64,000 bases of DNA from positions 1 through 64,000 of the forward strand of contig NZ_FQXC01000009.1 of NCBI RefSeq assembly GCF_900129875.1, written 5' to 3'. The translations under genes and the position numbers were made by a program. The notes under the pieces were generated by a model that saw only the letters and a list, made by a program, of their open reading frames with translations, had not been told where the DNA came from and made no database searches. This DNA is from Marivita hallyeonensis. Its GTDB lineage: Bacteria; Pseudomonadota; Alphaproteobacteria; Rhodobacterales; Rhodobacteraceae. This document shows, one piece after another, positions 54,405 through 64,000 of the stretch (its first letter is position 1; every line of letters begins with the position of its first letter).

Positions 54405-55072
54405 TCGGGCGGATTGCCGGTGTCGTGATTTACAAGGGCGATGATCACGTCCTCATCGACGTGCGCGGCGTTGGCTATTCGGTCTATTGCTCGGATAGGG
54501 TGCTGGCGCAGGTGCCGGGACCCGGAGAAGCGGTGGCCCTGTTCACGGACCTCTTGGTGCGCGAGGATCTGCTGCAGCTCTTCGGGTTTCCCACGCTGAT
54601 CGAAAAGGAATGGCACCGCCTGCTGATGTCGGTGCAGGGCGTCGGGGCTAAAGCGTCACTGGCGATCCTTGGTGCCTTGGGGCCCGATGGCGTTGGGCGG
54701 GCGATTGCGCTGGGCGACTGGAACTCGGTGAAGGCGGCCAAAGGCATAGGCCCGAAAACCGCGCAGCGTGTGGTGAACGAGTTGAAAGACAAGGCCCCGG
54801 CCGTCATGGCGATGGGCGGCACCGCGCCTGTGGCACCGCCGCCCGACACCGACGACGATGCGGTGATCGAACCGGTTCGTGCTGCGCCAGCGGCTCCGGC
54901 CCCTGTGCCATCCGCATCAGCACAGGCAGAGGCATTGTCGGCGCTGGGCAATCTTGGTTATGCGCCCGGTGAAGCGGCCAGCGCTGTGGCGCAGGCGTCT
55001 GGCGAGAATCCAACCGCAACAACGCCGGACCTGATTCTGGCCGCATTGAAACTTCTGGCGCCGAAGGGATGA
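54401..55072 (+). CDS. ruvA: Holliday junction helicase subunit RuvA
   Basis: 223 residues. OB-fold N-terminus ([12 protein letters not shown]), helix-hairpin-helix repeats ([29 protein letters not shown]), a Pro/Ala-rich linker (~135-175) and the flexible domain III ([16 protein letters not shown]). It binds the junction centre and loads RuvB. ruvB follows after 67 bp. Confidence 0.97.
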   Translation: MIGRIAGVVIYKGDDHVLIDVRGVGYSVYCSDRVLAQVPGPGEAVALFTDLLVREDLLQLFGFPTLIEKEWHRLLMSVQGVGAKASLAILGALGPDGVGRAIALGDWNSVKAAKGIGPKTAQRVVNELKDKAPAVMAMGGTAPVAPPPDTDDDAVIEPVRAAPAAPAPVPSASAQAEALSALGNLGYAPGEAASAVAQASGENPTATTPDLILAALKLLAPKG

Positions 55073-55139
55073 GGGGTGCATGCTCATCCGCCCAAACCTG
55101 CGTCTTCGCGAGGCGCGCCCTTGCATGTGAGGAACGCGC

Positions 55140-56162
55140 ATGAGTTCTGACCCGACACTGCGGCCCGAGCCTTTGCCGGAGGACCGGGACCGGGCATTGC
55201 GGCCGCAGATGCTCGATGATTTCGTGGGGCAAGCGGAGGCCCGCGCCAATCTGCGTGTGTTTATCCAATCCGCCCGACAGCGGGCGGACTCGATGGATCA
55301 CACGCTGTTTCACGGCCCGCCCGGACTGGGCAAGACAACGCTGGCGCAGATCATGGCGCGCGAGTTGGGCGTCGGGTTTCGCATGACCTCCGGGCCGGTG
55401 CTGGCGAAGGCGGGCGATCTGGCCGCGATCCTGACCAATCTCGAAGCGCGGGATGTGTTGTTCATCGACGAGATCCACCGGCTGAACCCGGCCGTGGAGG
55501 AAGTGCTCTATCCGGCCATGGAGGATTACGAGCTTGATCTGGTGATCGGCGAAGGGCCAGCGGCGCGGACGGTCCGGATCGAGCTGCAGCCTTTCACGCT
55601 TGTCGGGGCCACGACGCGGTTGGGGCTGCTGACAACGCCCTTGCGTGACCGGTTCGGCATTCCGACGCGGCTGAATTTTTATACCGAGGATGAGCTGAAC
55701 ACGATCGTTGCGCGCAATGCCGTGAAACTTGGTGTGGAGGCGGCGCCGGAGGGCGCGCGCGAGATCGCCAGACGGTCACGCGGGACACCGCGGATCGCCG
55801 GCCGGCTTCTGCGCCGGGTGGTGGATTTCGCCGTGGTCGAGGGTGATGGGATTGTCACGAAAGAGCTCGCCGATGGCGCGCTGACCCGGTTGGGCGTAGA
55901 TCATATTGGTCTTGATGCGGCGGACCGGCGCTACTTGCGGCTGATTGCCGAGAATTACGCCGGTGGTCCGGTCGGGATCGAAACCTTGTCCGCGGCGCTG
56001 TCGGAAAGTCGGGATGCTTTGGAAGAGGTGATCGAGCCCTATCTCTTGCAGCAGGGCCTGATCCAGCGCACACCACGCGGGCGGATGCTGGCGCAGAAGG
56101 GTTGGAGCCATTTGGGGTTGGCGACACCGCGAGCGACTGGGAGCAAAGATCTGTTTGATTGA
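55140..56162 (+). CDS. ruvB: Holliday junction helicase subunit RuvB
   Basis: 340 residues. AAA+ ATPase with Walker [13 protein letters not shown], Walker [10 protein letters not shown] and the sensor [10 protein letters not shown]; the C-terminal winged helix ends in the family pattern [12 protein letters not shown]. It drives branch migration. GAGGAACGCGC precedes the ATG. Confidence 0.98.
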   Translation: MSSDPTLRPEPLPEDRDRALRPQMLDDFVGQAEARANLRVFIQSARQRADSMDHTLFHGPPGLGKTTLAQIMARELGVGFRMTSGPVLAKAGDLAAILTNLEARDVLFIDEIHRLNPAVEEVLYPAMEDYELDLVIGEGPAARTVRIELQPFTLVGATTRLGLLTTPLRDRFGIPTRLNFYTEDELNTIVARNAVKLGVEAAPEGAREIARRSRGTPRIAGRLLRRVVDFAVVEGDGIVTKELADGALTRLGVDHIGLDAADRRYLRLIAENYAGGPVGIETLSAALSESRDALEEVIEPYLLQQGLIQRTPRGRMLAQKGWSHLGLATPRATGSKDLFD

Positions 56163-56241
56163 GACGGCTGAATCCGCGCTACAGTCTGCTGTTTCTTAGA
56201 AGGTCTACTCGATTCAAGCAGATACCGAGAACCCTTGTATC

Positions 56242-57447
56242 TCAAATCATCGAAAAACCCTTCATCGCGCCGATGAGGTCAGGGATCTTCTTTTTGAACT
56301 TGAAGAAGCCTGCCGTCGCGTGTGGCCACGCGCGGCGATCGTGGTCGCGCAGCACGCGGGTGAGAGAGACGTCTCTGATATCGTTCAGGATCGCGGCACT
56401 GGGTCCCACGGGCGCATAAGGTGTGACGATCTGAGCACCGCCATAAGACGCGGCCCACTCTTCGATTTCGCGCGCCAAGGTCAGGCCTTTGGTCACTGGG
56501 CCCAGTGTGTCAGACCAGCGTTCCGTCACATCGTCCATCAGCGCCGACTTGAACGTTTTGACCGCGGGCGAAACATGCAGGGGGCTGAGGCCGTCGGTGG
56601 CGTCGAGCGTGGCCGTGGCTATGGGCGCGACGCCAAGATCGAAGAGCCAGCCGGGGCTCAGATCGTCTTCGTGCAGCAGAAGGAGTGTCGGTTGCGATGG
56701 GTCCAACATGTCGCCCGTGGGCGGGTCCATCCGCGGCGGATGATCGGGCCCGTCGAGCGGTTCTGGATTCGGCGTCAGCTGATGGGTCGGATTGAACCGA
56801 CCTTCTGTGTATTTCGAAATGTTGGATGCGCGCGCGGCGTAATTCTTGCCGTGTGTCTGCAGCCCGGCCACCCATCGCCAGCTGAGCGTGTTGGATGCCG
56901 GATCGCCGTCGTAGAGGTGGCGCAGGAAAAAGTCCGCGCCGAGCTCCCATGGCAGGCGCAGGGTGAAGATCCAGATCGAGGCGAACCACATGCGGGCGTG
57001 GTTGTGCAGATAACCGGTCTCGACCAGCTCATGTGCCCAGTGATTGAAGCAGTCGATGTCGGTGTCGCCCTTGCAGGCGGCTTCCCATTCGGCGCGCAAT
57101 CCGGACTGCGTTTGAACGCGGTCCCATGCGTTGGCGAGGCTCTGACGATATCCGCCCCAAACGGCGGGCCGCATTTCGAGCCAACCTTTCCAATAGGTGC
57201 GCCAATAAACCTCCTGGATAAACTTTTCGGCCACACTGGTCGAGAAGTGTCCAAGGACCGCATCGAGCACTTCAGGTTCTGTTAACACTCGGTGGCGTAT
57301 GTAGGGCGACAGCGTGGACACGTTGTCATGGTTTCCCGGGCCGCGGTCGTAATTCCGTTCGGCGGCGTAGTCGCGTCCGGCTTTGGGGACGAACCGGGAC
57401 AGGAGTTCAAGGGCTGCGGTGCGGGTTGGTGGAAATGTCTGGCTCAT
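56242..57447 (-). CDS. Photolyase/cryptochrome-like FAD protein with permuted domain order
   Basis: 401 residues from ATG 57447 (MSQTFPPTRTAALELL); the frame to 57558 is non-conserved. Residues ~1-240 are the FAD-binding helical domain (LHNHARMWFASIWIFTLRL, WRWVAGLQTHGKNYAARASN). Residues ~260-401 look alpha/beta, like the photolyase N-terminal antenna domain, with VTPYAPVGPS and WPHATAGFFKFK. Normal order is the reverse. It may be a light sensor, DNA repair enzyme or neither. Convergent with ruvB. Confidence 0.75.
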   Translation of the reverse strand: MSQTFPPTRTAALELLSRFVPKAGRDYAAERNYDRGPGNHDNVSTLSPYIRHRVLTEPEVLDAVLGHFSTSVAEKFIQEVYWRTYWKGWLEMRPAVWGGYRQSLANAWDRVQTQSGLRAEWEAACKGDTDIDCFNHWAHELVETGYLHNHARMWFASIWIFTLRLPWELGADFFLRHLYDGDPASNTLSWRWVAGLQTHGKNYAARASNISKYTEGRFNPTHQLTPNPEPLDGPDHPPRMDPPTGDMLDPSQPTLLLLHEDDLSPGWLFDLGVAPIATATLDATDGLSPLHVSPAVKTFKSALMDDVTERWSDTLGPVTKGLTLAREIEEWAASYGGAQIVTPYAPVGPSAAILNDIRDVSLTRVLRDHDRRAWPHATAGFFKFKKKIPDLIGAMKGFSMI

Positions 57448-57505
57448 GCCGCGTGAGGTAACTCCGTTCTGCGACCCGTCAACGGCGTGCCGCACCCGGC
57501 CCCCC

Positions 57506-57534
57506 TTGCAGCCCCTCGGACCCGACACTAGTCT
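57506..57534 (+). promoter_or_regulatory. Candidate promoter of clpP
   Basis: TTGCAG (57506-57511), 17-bp spacer, TAGTCT (57529-57534), about 58 bp before clpP. The -10 keeps TA---T. No heat-shock-type box was recognised. Confidence 0.45.
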
Positions 57535-57591
57535 CTGGCTAACTCGCAACCGCGGCACCGTCCGGTCGCCGCTTCATCCAGGCAGGCACAG

Positions 57592-58221
57592 ATGAAAGAT
57601 CCTTTCGACACCTATATGAACACGCTCGTCCCCATGGTGGTGGAACAGACCAGCCGTGGCGAACGCGCTTACGATATCTTCTCGCGACTACTGAAAGAGC
57701 GGATCATCTTCCTCAACGGTCCGGTGCATGACGGCATGTCGTCGCTGATTGTGGCGCAGCTTTTGCACCTCGAGGCGGAGAATCCGTCGAAAGAAATCAG
57801 CATGTACATCAACTCGCCCGGCGGGGTGGTGACGTCCGGTCTGTCGATCTACGACACGATGCAATATATCAAGCCGAAGGTCAGCACGCTGGTCATCGGT
57901 CAGGCGGCGTCGATGGGATCACTGCTTCTCACCGCGGGCGAGGCGGGGATGCGGTTCTCTTTGCCCAATAGCCGGGTGATGGTGCACCAACCGTCTGGCG
58001 GCTACCAGGGCCAGGCGACCGATATCATGATCCACGCGCAGGAGACGCAGAAGCTCAAGCAGCGCCTGAACGAGATCTACGTGAAGCACACCGGTCAGAC
58101 GCTGAAAAAGGTCGAAGCGGCGCTTGAGCGTGACAACTTCATGTCGCCGGAAGAGGCCAAGGACTGGGGCCTGATCGACGAGATTGTCGAGAGCCGTGCC
58201 AAAGGAACCGACGAAGAGTAA
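57592..58221 (+). CDS. clpP: ATP-dependent Clp protease proteolytic subunit
   Basis: 209 residues. The catalytic triad is visible: Ser in [11 protein letters not shown], His in [10 protein letters not shown], and the Asp of the D-x-F-M-S-P region ([18 protein letters not shown]). It forms the tetradecameric barrel fed by ClpX. Start [10 protein letters not shown]. clpX lies 151 bp downstream. Confidence 0.98.
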   Translation: MKDPFDTYMNTLVPMVVEQTSRGERAYDIFSRLLKERIIFLNGPVHDGMSSLIVAQLLHLEAENPSKEISMYINSPGGVVTSGLSIYDTMQYIKPKVSTLVIGQAASMGSLLLTAGEAGMRFSLPNSRVMVHQPSGGYQGQATDIMIHAQETQKLKQRLNEIYVKHTGQTLKKVEAALERDNFMSPEEAKDWGLIDEIVESRAKGTDEE

Positions 58222-58226
58222 AACGT

Positions 58227-58290
58227 GATCGGGCCACACTGCCACGGATGCGTTTTTGGCGTTGTGGCCCATGATCTGCTGTCCTAAGGT
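58227..58290 (+). promoter_or_regulatory. Hairpin and possible promoter between clpP and clpX
   Basis: GATCGGGCCACAC (58227-58239) and GTTGTGGCCCATGATC (58261-58276) can pair across a loop with TTTTT inside. Partly overlapping is TTGTGG-N17-TAAGGT (58262-58290), which would give clpX its own promoter. Either reading is weak. Confidence 0.35.
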
Positions 58291-58372
58291 TCTGGCAAGA
58301 GAATACGGTACACCTTTAAGGTGAGCGACAACTACCCGATGACGCTCTTGGTTGACCGGGAAAGGTTAAAAG

Positions 58373-59638
58373 ATGGCGACGAATTCTGGCGGCGACAGCA
58401 AAAACACCCTCTACTGCAGCTTCTGTGGCAAAAGCCAACATGAAGTGCGCAAGCTCATTGCCGGACCGACCGTCTTTATCTGCGATGAATGCGTTGAACT
58501 CTGCATGGACATTATCCGCGAAGAGACCAAGGGCGGTGGCCTGAAGTCGACGGATGGCGTGCCGACGCCGCGCGAGATTTGCGATGTGCTGGACGACTAT
58601 GTCATCGGTCAGGCGGTGGCGAAGCGGGTGCTGTCGGTTGCGGTGCACAACCACTACAAGCGTCTGAACCATTCGCAGAAATCCTCGGATATCGAGTTGG
58701 CGAAGTCGAACATCTTGCTGATCGGTCCGACCGGTTGCGGCAAGACACTTCTTGCCCAGACGCTCGCGCGAATTCTGGATGTACCGTTCACGATGGCGGA
58801 TGCCACGACGCTGACCGAAGCCGGATACGTCGGCGAGGATGTCGAAAACATCATCCTCAAGCTGTTGCAGGCGTCGGAATACAACGTCGAACGTGCACAG
58901 CGCGGCATCGTCTATATCGACGAGGTCGACAAGATCACACGGAAGTCCGAGAACCCATCGATCACGCGCGACGTGTCGGGCGAGGGTGTGCAGCAGGCGC
59001 TTCTGAAGCTGATGGAAGGCACCGTGGCCTCGGTGCCGCCGCAGGGTGGGCGCAAGCATCCGCAGCAGGAGTTCCTGCAGGTCGACACGACCAATATCCT
59101 TTTCATCTGCGGCGGGGCGTTTGCCGGTCTCGACCGGATCATCGCGCAGCGTGGCAAAGGCTCGGCCATGGGCTTTGGCGCCGATGTGCGCGACAATGAT
59201 GAGCGCGGCGTGGGCGAAGTGTTCCAGGATCTGGAACCCGAAGACCTGCTCAAGTTCGGCTTGATCCCGGAATTCGTCGGCCGCCTTCCCGTGATCGCGA
59301 CGCTCGAAGATCTGGACGAAGATGCGCTGGTCATCATCCTTACTCAGCCGAAGAACGCCCTGGTCAAGCAATATCAACGTCTGTTCGAGCTTGAGGATAC
59401 AACGCTCAGCTTTACCGACGATGCGCTGACCGCGATTGCCAAGCGGGCCATTGAACGCAAAACCGGCGCGCGTGGGCTGCGATCGATCCTTGAAGACATC
59501 CTGTTGGATACGATGTTCGAATTGCCCGGCATGGATGACGTGACCGAGGTGGTGGTGAACGAAGAGGCCGTGACCTCGGACGCCAAGCCGCTGATGATCT
59601 ACGCGGATCAGAAGAAAGAGCCAGCATCCGCGGGCTAA
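58373..59638 (+). CDS. clpX: Clp protease ATP-binding subunit ClpX
   Basis: 421 residues. N-terminal zinc domain ([17 protein letters not shown] ... CDECVELC), Walker A GPTGCGKT, Walker [10 protein letters not shown], and the pore/GAR region. It unfolds tagged proteins for ClpP. Start [12 protein letters not shown] terminator follows. Confidence 0.98.
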   Translation: MATNSGGDSKNTLYCSFCGKSQHEVRKLIAGPTVFICDECVELCMDIIREETKGGGLKSTDGVPTPREICDVLDDYVIGQAVAKRVLSVAVHNHYKRLNHSQKSSDIELAKSNILLIGPTGCGKTLLAQTLARILDVPFTMADATTLTEAGYVGEDVENIILKLLQASEYNVERAQRGIVYIDEVDKITRKSENPSITRDVSGEGVQQALLKLMEGTVASVPPQGGRKHPQQEFLQVDTTNILFICGGAFAGLDRIIAQRGKGSAMGFGADVRDNDERGVGEVFQDLEPEDLLKFGLIPEFVGRLPVIATLEDLDEDALVIILTQPKNALVKQYQRLFELEDTTLSFTDDALTAIAKRAIERKTGARGLRSILEDILLDTMFELPGMDDVTEVVVNEEAVTSDAKPLMIYADQKKEPASAG

Positions 59639-59662
59639 CTGTCTGATGAAGAACAGATTTTA

Positions 59663-59691
59663 AGGTGGGCTTTCGGCCCGCCTTTCTTTTT
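59663..59691 (+). terminator. Rho-independent terminator after clpX
   Basis: AGGTGGGC / GCCCGCCT with a TTTCG loop, then TTCTTTTT. It separates clpX from the RidA-like gene at 59706. Confidence 0.88.
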
Positions 59692-59705
59692 GAGGGTGTG
59701 AGAAA

Positions 59706-60074
59706 ATGACAATCCGGCGCATTTCTTCTGGCGGAGAGTTTGAGGCCAAGGTCGGCTATTGCCGGGCTGTGGTGGCAGGTGGTTTCGTGCACGTGGCAGG
59801 CACGGTGGGGCAGGGTGACACGGTTGTCGATCAGTGCCGGAGTGCGTTGGAGGTCATTGGCGGAGCGTTGGAAAAGGCCGGAGCATCCTTCGCAGACGTG
59901 GTGCGCGTGACCTATTACTTGCCCGACCGCCATGAATTCGAGCCGTGTTTTCCCGTTTTGGCAGAGACCTTCGGCGCCAACTCGCCAGCGGCCACGATGA
60001 TCGAATGTGGCCTGATCGATCCGAAATACAGGATCGAGATCGAGGTCACCGCGCTTGCCCCGCCTGCGGCATAG
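59706..60074 (+). CDS. RidA-family protein
   Basis: 122 residues of the YjgF/RidA fold. The family elements GGFVHVAGTVG, VRVTYYLPDR and a late IEIEVTALA strand are present. RidA removes reactive enamine/imine intermediates; however, the usual arginine of the active site near the C-terminus (often IEVEAVA.. with R ~105) cannot be assigned with certainty here. Likely a YjgF subgroup of unknown substrate. Confidence 0.85.
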   Translation: MTIRRISSGGEFEAKVGYCRAVVAGGFVHVAGTVGQGDTVVDQCRSALEVIGGALEKAGASFADVVRVTYYLPDRHEFEPCFPVLAETFGANSPAATMIECGLIDPKYRIEIEVTALAPPAA

Positions 60075-60138
60075 CTGCGCTGGACCTCGCTCTTGATCTG
60101 ACCGTATAAGGCGGTGACCCAAACCCGAGGAGACGTCC

Positions 60139-60522
60139 ATGGGCATTCTCAATACTCTTCTTCGCGCTGTCACATGGTGGAACGGGCAAACGCTTGGCAC
60201 GCAGTTCTACACGTGGCGCAAGGGTGAAAAGGTAGGTGAGGATACACAGGGCAACATCTTCTACCAGTCGCGTGACGGAAAGCGGCGCTGGGTGATCTAT
60301 AACGGTGAGGCCGAGGCCAGCCGCGTGGATCCGGACTGGCACGGTTGGTTGCATCACACGTTCAAGGAACCGCCGACAGAGCGGCCGTTGCCCAAGAAAG
60401 ACTGGGTGAAACCGCATCAGGAGAACCTCACCGGGACGGCGTTGGCCTATGCGCCTGCCGGGTCAATCCGGCGACCGGTGCCAGAGGAGCGCCGCGACTA
60501 CGAGGCGTGGAGCCCGGAATAA
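60139..60522 (+). CDS. NADH:ubiquinone oxidoreductase accessory subunit NDUFA12
   Basis: 127 residues. The pattern [27 protein letters not shown] and [25 protein letters not shown] marks the NDUFA12/B17.2 accessory subunit of alphaproteobacterial complex I. It supports assembly of the NADH dehydrogenase. GAGGAGACGTCC precedes the start. DUF2155 follows. Confidence 0.95.
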   Translation: MGILNTLLRAVTWWNGQTLGTQFYTWRKGEKVGEDTQGNIFYQSRDGKRRWVIYNGEAEASRVDPDWHGWLHHTFKEPPTERPLPKKDWVKPHQENLTGTALAYAPAGSIRRPVPEERRDYEAWSPE

Positions 60523-60561
60523 GACCGGTGCCGATGTGTCGGGCACGCGCGGGGTAAGCTG

Positions 60562-60924
60562 ATGGTGCGGCGACTTTTTTCTGTTGTTGTTTTCTGTGCC
60601 GCGACCGCGGTCTCGGCTCAGTTGGCCACGTCGGATGGGACGGGCGTCACGGTGCGCGCGCTGGACAAGCTGACGGGTCAGGTGTCGGATCTTGAGATTG
60701 CGAATAACCGCTCTGCAAGCGTTGGTCGGATCACCATCGCCGTCAGCGAATGCCGGTACCCCGAAGGCAACGCAGCGGGCGAAGCCTATGCGGAGCTGAC
60801 CGTCACTGAAGTCGGCGTCGAAGGTCCGGTCTTTCAGGGATGGATGATCGCGTCTTCGCCTGCGCTCAATCCGATGGATCACCCGCGCTACGACGTTTGG
60901 GTGTTGCGCTGCACGACCTCTTGA
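60562..60924 (+). CDS. DUF2155 secreted protein
   Basis: 120 residues. Signal peptide ~1-19 (VSA-Q), then the DUF2155 body with the late FQGWMIASSPALNPMDHPRYDVWVLRC. This gene stands between NDUFA12 and aat in many Rhodobacteraceae, but its function is unknown. Its end overlaps the convergent aat gene by 37 nt. Confidence 0.9.
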   Translation: MVRRLFSVVVFCAATAVSAQLATSDGTGVTVRALDKLTGQVSDLEIANNRSASVGRITIAVSECRYPEGNAAGEAYAELTVTEVGVEGPVFQGWMIASSPALNPMDHPRYDVWVLRCTTS

Positions 60925-61523
60925 CCGGAAGACGCGAGTGGAGCGGCGTTGAAATCCGCTTCACGCTGGAGGGCATCCGCGAGCCGTCTGCGGTACTCTG
61001 CCCGGGTGATTTCGATCGCGCCAAGCGAGGCGAGATGGTTGGTCAGAAATTGTGTGTCGAAAAGTGTGAATCCGGACCGCTTCAGCAGATCGACCAGCCA
61101 GGCCAGAGCGATTTTTGACCCGTCGCGCCGCCGCGAAAACATGCTTTCTCCGCAAAAAGCCGATCCGACGGTCACACCGTAGATCCCGCCGATCAACGCG
61201 TCGCCGTCCCAGACCTCAAGCGAATGCGCCGCGCCCCGGCGGTGAAGCTCCTGGTAGAGCCTGTGGATATCCTGATTGATCCATGTCTCGCTGCGATCCG
61301 CGCAGGCGTCGATGACTGCGGCAAAGGCCTGGTTCCGCGTAACCGTGTAATTGTCGCGTCGCAGCGTCTTGGCCAGGCTGCGCGAGATGTGAAACCCGTC
61401 GAGCGGGAAGACCCCGCGTTTGCGCGGATCGACCCAGAACACTTCGGGGTCGTCGCGGTGTTCGGCCATCGGGAAGACGCCAGCGCGGTAGGCTTCCAGC
61501 AGCAGTTCCGGCGTGACCGTCAC
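60888..61523 (-). CDS. aat: Leucyl/phenylalanyl-tRNA–protein transferase
   Basis: 211 residues starting with GTG at 61523. The N-terminal segment GVFPMAEHRDDPEVFWVDPRKRGVFPLDGFH is diagnostic of Aat, which adds Leu/Phe to proteins with basic N-termini so that ClpAP degrades them (N-degron path). It overlaps DUF2155 at its tail by 37 nt. It lies in the conserved order with accC/accB upstream. Confidence 0.95.
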   Translation of the reverse strand: MTVTPELLLEAYRAGVFPMAEHRDDPEVFWVDPRKRGVFPLDGFHISRSLAKTLRRDNYTVTRNQAFAAVIDACADRSETWINQDIHRLYQELHRRGAAHSLEVWDGDALIGGIYGVTVGSAFCGESMFSRRRDGSKIALAWLVDLLKRSGFTLFDTQFLTNHLASLGAIEITRAEYRRRLADALQREADFNAAPLASSGQEVVQRNTQTS

Positions 61524-61563
61524 AGCGCGCCACCGTCTTCAGCGTATCGAAGCCGCGGTGGCG

Positions 61564-62922
61564 TCACTCGTCCTTGCTGGCGTAGGTGCGGTCCAACCAC
61601 TGTTCCAGCCAATGGATATTGTAGTCGCCCGAATGCAGATCCGGCTCTTCCAGCAGGTCGCGGAACAGGGGAACGGTGCTGTCGACGCCGTCGACAATGA
61701 GCTCTCCCAATGCCCGTGACATGCGGGCCAGCGCTTCGTCCCGGTCGCGCCCGTGCACGATCAGCTTTGCGATCAGGCTGTCGTAGTAGGGCGGGATCCG
61801 GTAGCCATCATAGAGCGCGCTGTCCATGCGCACGCCCAAACCGCCGGGGGCATGGTATTGCGTGATCCGGCCCGGCGAGGGCGAGAAATTCGGGACCTTC
61901 TCGGCGTTGATGCGGGCCTCGATGGCGTGGCCGTTGATCTTGAGATCGTCCTGTTCGAAGGACAGGGGCAGGCCGGAGGCCACGCGGATCTGCTCGCGGA
62001 CCAGATCGACGCCGAAGATCGCCTCGGTCACGGGGTGTTCGACCTGAAGCCGGGTGTTCATCTCGATGAAGTAGAACTCTCCATTTTCGTAGAGAAATTC
62101 GATCGTGCCAGCACCGGCATAATTGATCTCCGCGACCGCATCAGCGCAAATCTTGCCGATCTCGGCGCGTTCCTTTGAGGTGATGCTGGGACCCGGGGCC
62201 TCTTCCAACACCTTTTGGTGGCGCCGCTGCAAAGAGCAATCCCGCTCTCCCAGATGGACCGCTTTGCCTTTGCCGTCACCAAAGACCTGAACTTCGATGT
62301 GGCGCGGCGTAGTGAGGTACTTCTCGATGTAGACCTCATCATTGCCGAAGGCGGCTTTCGCCTCTGACCGCGCGGTCTGAAATGCGCGCTCCATGTCGGC
62401 AGCGGTTTTCGCCACCTTCATGCCGCGTCCGCCACCACCCGCGGTGGCCTTCACGATCACCGGATACCCAATCTCTTCGCCAAGTGTCTTGGCCTCGACT
62501 AGATCGGCCACGCCGCCTTCGGACCCCGGCACACAGGGCACGCCAAGCGCCTTGATCGTGTCCTTGGCGGTGATCTTGTCCCCCATGATGCGGATGTGTT
62601 CGGCGGTTGGCCCGATGAAGGTCAGGCCGTGGTCTTCGACGATCTGCACGAAACGCGCATTCTCGGACAGAAAGCCGTAGCCCGGGTGGATCGCCTGCGC
62701 GCCGGTCACTTCGCAGGCCGAGATGATCGCGGGGATTGAAAGATAACTGTCGGTGGAAGAAGGCGGCCCGATACAGATCGCCTCATCCGCCATACGCACG
62801 TGCATCGCGTCGGAATCGGCGGTGGAATGCACGGCGACGCTGTGGATGCCCATCTCGCGGCAGGCCCGCATCACGCGCAATGCGATCTCGCCGCGGTTGG
62901 CAATCAGGATTTTGTCAAACAT
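61564..62922 (-). CDS. accC: Acetyl-CoA carboxylase, biotin carboxylase subunit
   Basis: 452 residues from ATG 62922 ([17 protein letters not shown]). ATP-grasp domain with [12 protein letters not shown] and catalytic [14 protein letters not shown]. It carboxylates the biotin on AccB using bicarbonate and ATP. accB precedes by 15 nt in the same operon. Confidence 0.98.
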   Translation of the reverse strand: MFDKILIANRGEIALRVMRACREMGIHSVAVHSTADSDAMHVRMADEAICIGPPSSTDSYLSIPAIISACEVTGAQAIHPGYGFLSENARFVQIVEDHGLTFIGPTAEHIRIMGDKITAKDTIKALGVPCVPGSEGGVADLVEAKTLGEEIGYPVIVKATAGGGGRGMKVAKTAADMERAFQTARSEAKAAFGNDEVYIEKYLTTPRHIEVQVFGDGKGKAVHLGERDCSLQRRHQKVLEEAPGPSITSKERAEIGKICADAVAEINYAGAGTIEFLYENGEFYFIEMNTRLQVEHPVTEAIFGVDLVREQIRVASGLPLSFEQDDLKINGHAIEARINAEKVPNFSPSPGRITQYHAPGGLGVRMDSALYDGYRIPPYYDSLIAKLIVHGRDRDEALARMSRALGELIVDGVDSTVPLFRDLLEEPDLHSGDYNIHWLEQWLDRTYASKDE

Positions 62923-62937
62923 CACCGACCGTCGCGA

Positions 62938-63426
62938 TTATTCAAGGATGACGAGCGGCGCGCCGTATTCGACCGGGGCGCCGTCTTCCACGAGGATGCG
63001 TTTCACTGTTCCGGCTCTTGGGGCTGGGATGTGGTTCATCGTCTTCATTGCTTCGACGATGAGCAGCGTGTCGCCTTCGTTGATCTGTTGCCCGACAGAG
63101 ATGAATGCGGGCGCGCCCGGTTCGCCTTGCAAGTATACCGTGCCGACCATCGGGGACGTGACCGCGCCCGGATGTTCGGCAGGGTCTTCCGGCGTCGCTG
63201 CGCTCGATGCGTCTGGCGCGGGCGGCGCGGCCGCTGGAACAGCCGCAACAGGTGCCGGCGCAGACATAGCCGGGGCGGCAGGTGACAGGCGGCTTACGCG
63301 CACGTTCAGGCTGTCGTCTTCGCCGTACTCACGCTTGACCTGAACCTCGGTCAAATCGTTTTCCCGAAGGAGTTGTGCCAGCGCCTCGATGAATGCGACA
63401 TCTGCATCGCGCGTGTTTTTGGTCAT
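62938..63426 (-). CDS. accB: Acetyl-CoA carboxylase biotin carboxyl carrier protein
   Basis: 162 residues from ATG 63426. Short N-terminal domain, a Pro/Ala-rich linker (~50-85), and the biotinyl domain with the biotinylated Lys128 in EAMKTMN. It shuttles CO2 between AccC and the transferase. In-frame codons up to 63519 are non-conserved. Confidence 0.98.
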   Translation of the reverse strand: MTKNTRDADVAFIEALAQLLRENDLTEVQVKREYGEDDSLNVRVSRLSPAAPAMSAPAPVAAVPAAAPPAPDASSAATPEDPAEHPGAVTSPMVGTVYLQGEPGAPAFISVGQQINEGDTLLIVEAMKTMNHIPAPRAGTVKRILVEDGAPVEYGAPLVILE

Positions 63427-63571
63427 GCTGTCCCTCGCCCCGTTATTTTTCCCGCGTGTCGGCGGGCCCCCGAAAGCCAACTTGGGCGCGGGCGCCGTCT
63501 GCACGGGCCGTGCCCGCATTGCACGTCATTCCTTGCACCGATTAAATGTCAGGAGCAAGGGGGAGACCAGC

Positions 63572-64000
63572 ATGAATATCGCGAACTGGCTGACAAGAAC
63601 GGCGGTCCGGTCGCCGGATCGCCCGGCGCTGTTCGACGGGATGCAACAGGTGGCATGCTACGGCGAGGTGGAAGCGCGGTCCCTTCAGATCGCCGGATGG
63701 ATGCGCGCGCAGGGGGTTGCACCAGGGGATCGCGTTGCGGTTTTCATGCAGAACGCGCCAGACTACCTGATCGCGCTCTTCGCGGTGTGGGCAGCTGGAG
63801 CCATTGTTGTGCCGATCAATGCCAAACTGCACGCCAAGGAGGTCGCGTGGATCCTTGAGAATTCGGAAGCGCGGCTGTGTCTGACGCATGGTGCGCTCAA
63901 GGCCAGCCTTGAGGAGATCGAGGGCCCGTGGCGGTTGGTGGACATCGAGCAGGACGGGTTTGGTGCGAAAGCGCTGTGCCATGTGACGCATCGCGCTGGA
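63572..64000 (+). CDS. Acyl-CoA synthetase / AMP-dependent ligase (start only)
   Basis: ATG 63572 after GGGGGAG begins a frame open to the window end (143 codons). The translation MNIANWLTRTAVRSPDRPAL ... GDRVAVFMQNAPDYLIALFAVWAAGAIVVPIN is the N-terminus of the ANL superfamily (acyl-CoA synthetases, fatty-acid–AMP ligases). Substrate cannot be told from this part. Divergent from accB. Confidence 0.88.
   Translation, partial: MNIANWLTRTAVRSPDRPALFDGMQQVACYGEVEARSLQIAGWMRAQGVAPGDRVAVFMQNAPDYLIALFAVWAAGAIVVPINAKLHAKEVAWILENSEARLCLTHGALKASLEEIEGPWRLVDIEQDGFGAKALCHVTHRAG

Overview
The window comes from an alphaproteobacterium, most likely a marine Rhodobacteraceae (Roseobacter-type) chromosome. 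Three things point there: GC-rich codons, the tuf–S10–spc–alpha ribosomal block with secY–adk–rpsM order, and family-typical blocks such as NDUFA12–DUF2155–aat–accC–accB, ruvCAB and clpP–clpX. This is inference from protein families and gene order; no 16S rRNA lies here and no search was run.

Layout. 1–25,900 is the ribosomal protein region: tuf end, rpsJ-rplCDW, rplB-rpsS-rplV-rpsC-rplP, rpmC-rpsQ-rplNXE-rpsNH-rplFR-rpsE-rpmD, rplO-secY-adk, rpsM-rpsK-rpoA-rplQ. It is cut in four places by 1.6–4.4 kb of unrelated genes. Insert 1 holds a lipoprotein, a BrnT–BrnA toxin–antitoxin remnant fused by frameshift, and an amino-acid ABC transporter. Insert 2 holds a 2OG-Fe(II) oxygenase and an orphan gene. 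Insert 3 holds a flavodoxin-fold oxidoreductase, two poorly known genes and a VWA protein. Insert 4 holds a lipoprotein and a DUF2975/XRE pair. The three blocks before these inserts end in hairpin–T-run terminators, as does adk, and each downstream block has a candidate sigma70 promoter with a 17-bp spacer.

25,900–41,700 is mixed: 0.8 kb of degenerate repeats, an AT-rich HNH-like gene, parE, a Phd–Doc toxin–antitoxin pair with a symmetric operator, aspartate aminotransferase, an XRE regulator overlapping sdhE, a MarR regulator, a second VWA-type protein, glyoxalase I, a Slam-type outer-membrane barrel with a partner lipoprotein, thyX, a YHS-domain protein, a degenerate inositol-monophosphatase paralogue, a zinc metallopeptidase, a tyrosine-phosphatase-like protein and the SRP RNA.

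41,700–64,000 is mostly housekeeping: nudC, hemC/hemE (divergent), an ABC-2 exporter, a YeeE/YedE sulfur transporter, MFS and DMT carriers, prmA, a DUF1127 small protein, ruvCAB, a photolyase-like flavoprotein of unusual domain order, clpP, clpX, RidA, the complex I accessory subunit NDUFA12, aat, the biotin-carrying acetyl-CoA carboxylase subunits accC/accB, and the start of an acyl-CoA synthetase.

Two dispersed repeat families occupy intergenic spaces: a ~150-bp element (five copies recognised) and short palindromes of the GGTGCGTG/CACGCACC-CTAC type. No tRNA, rRNA, CRISPR array, prophage or complete insertion sequence was seen. The best leads are the Slam–lipoprotein pair, the repeat family, the photolyase-like protein and the fused BrnTA.
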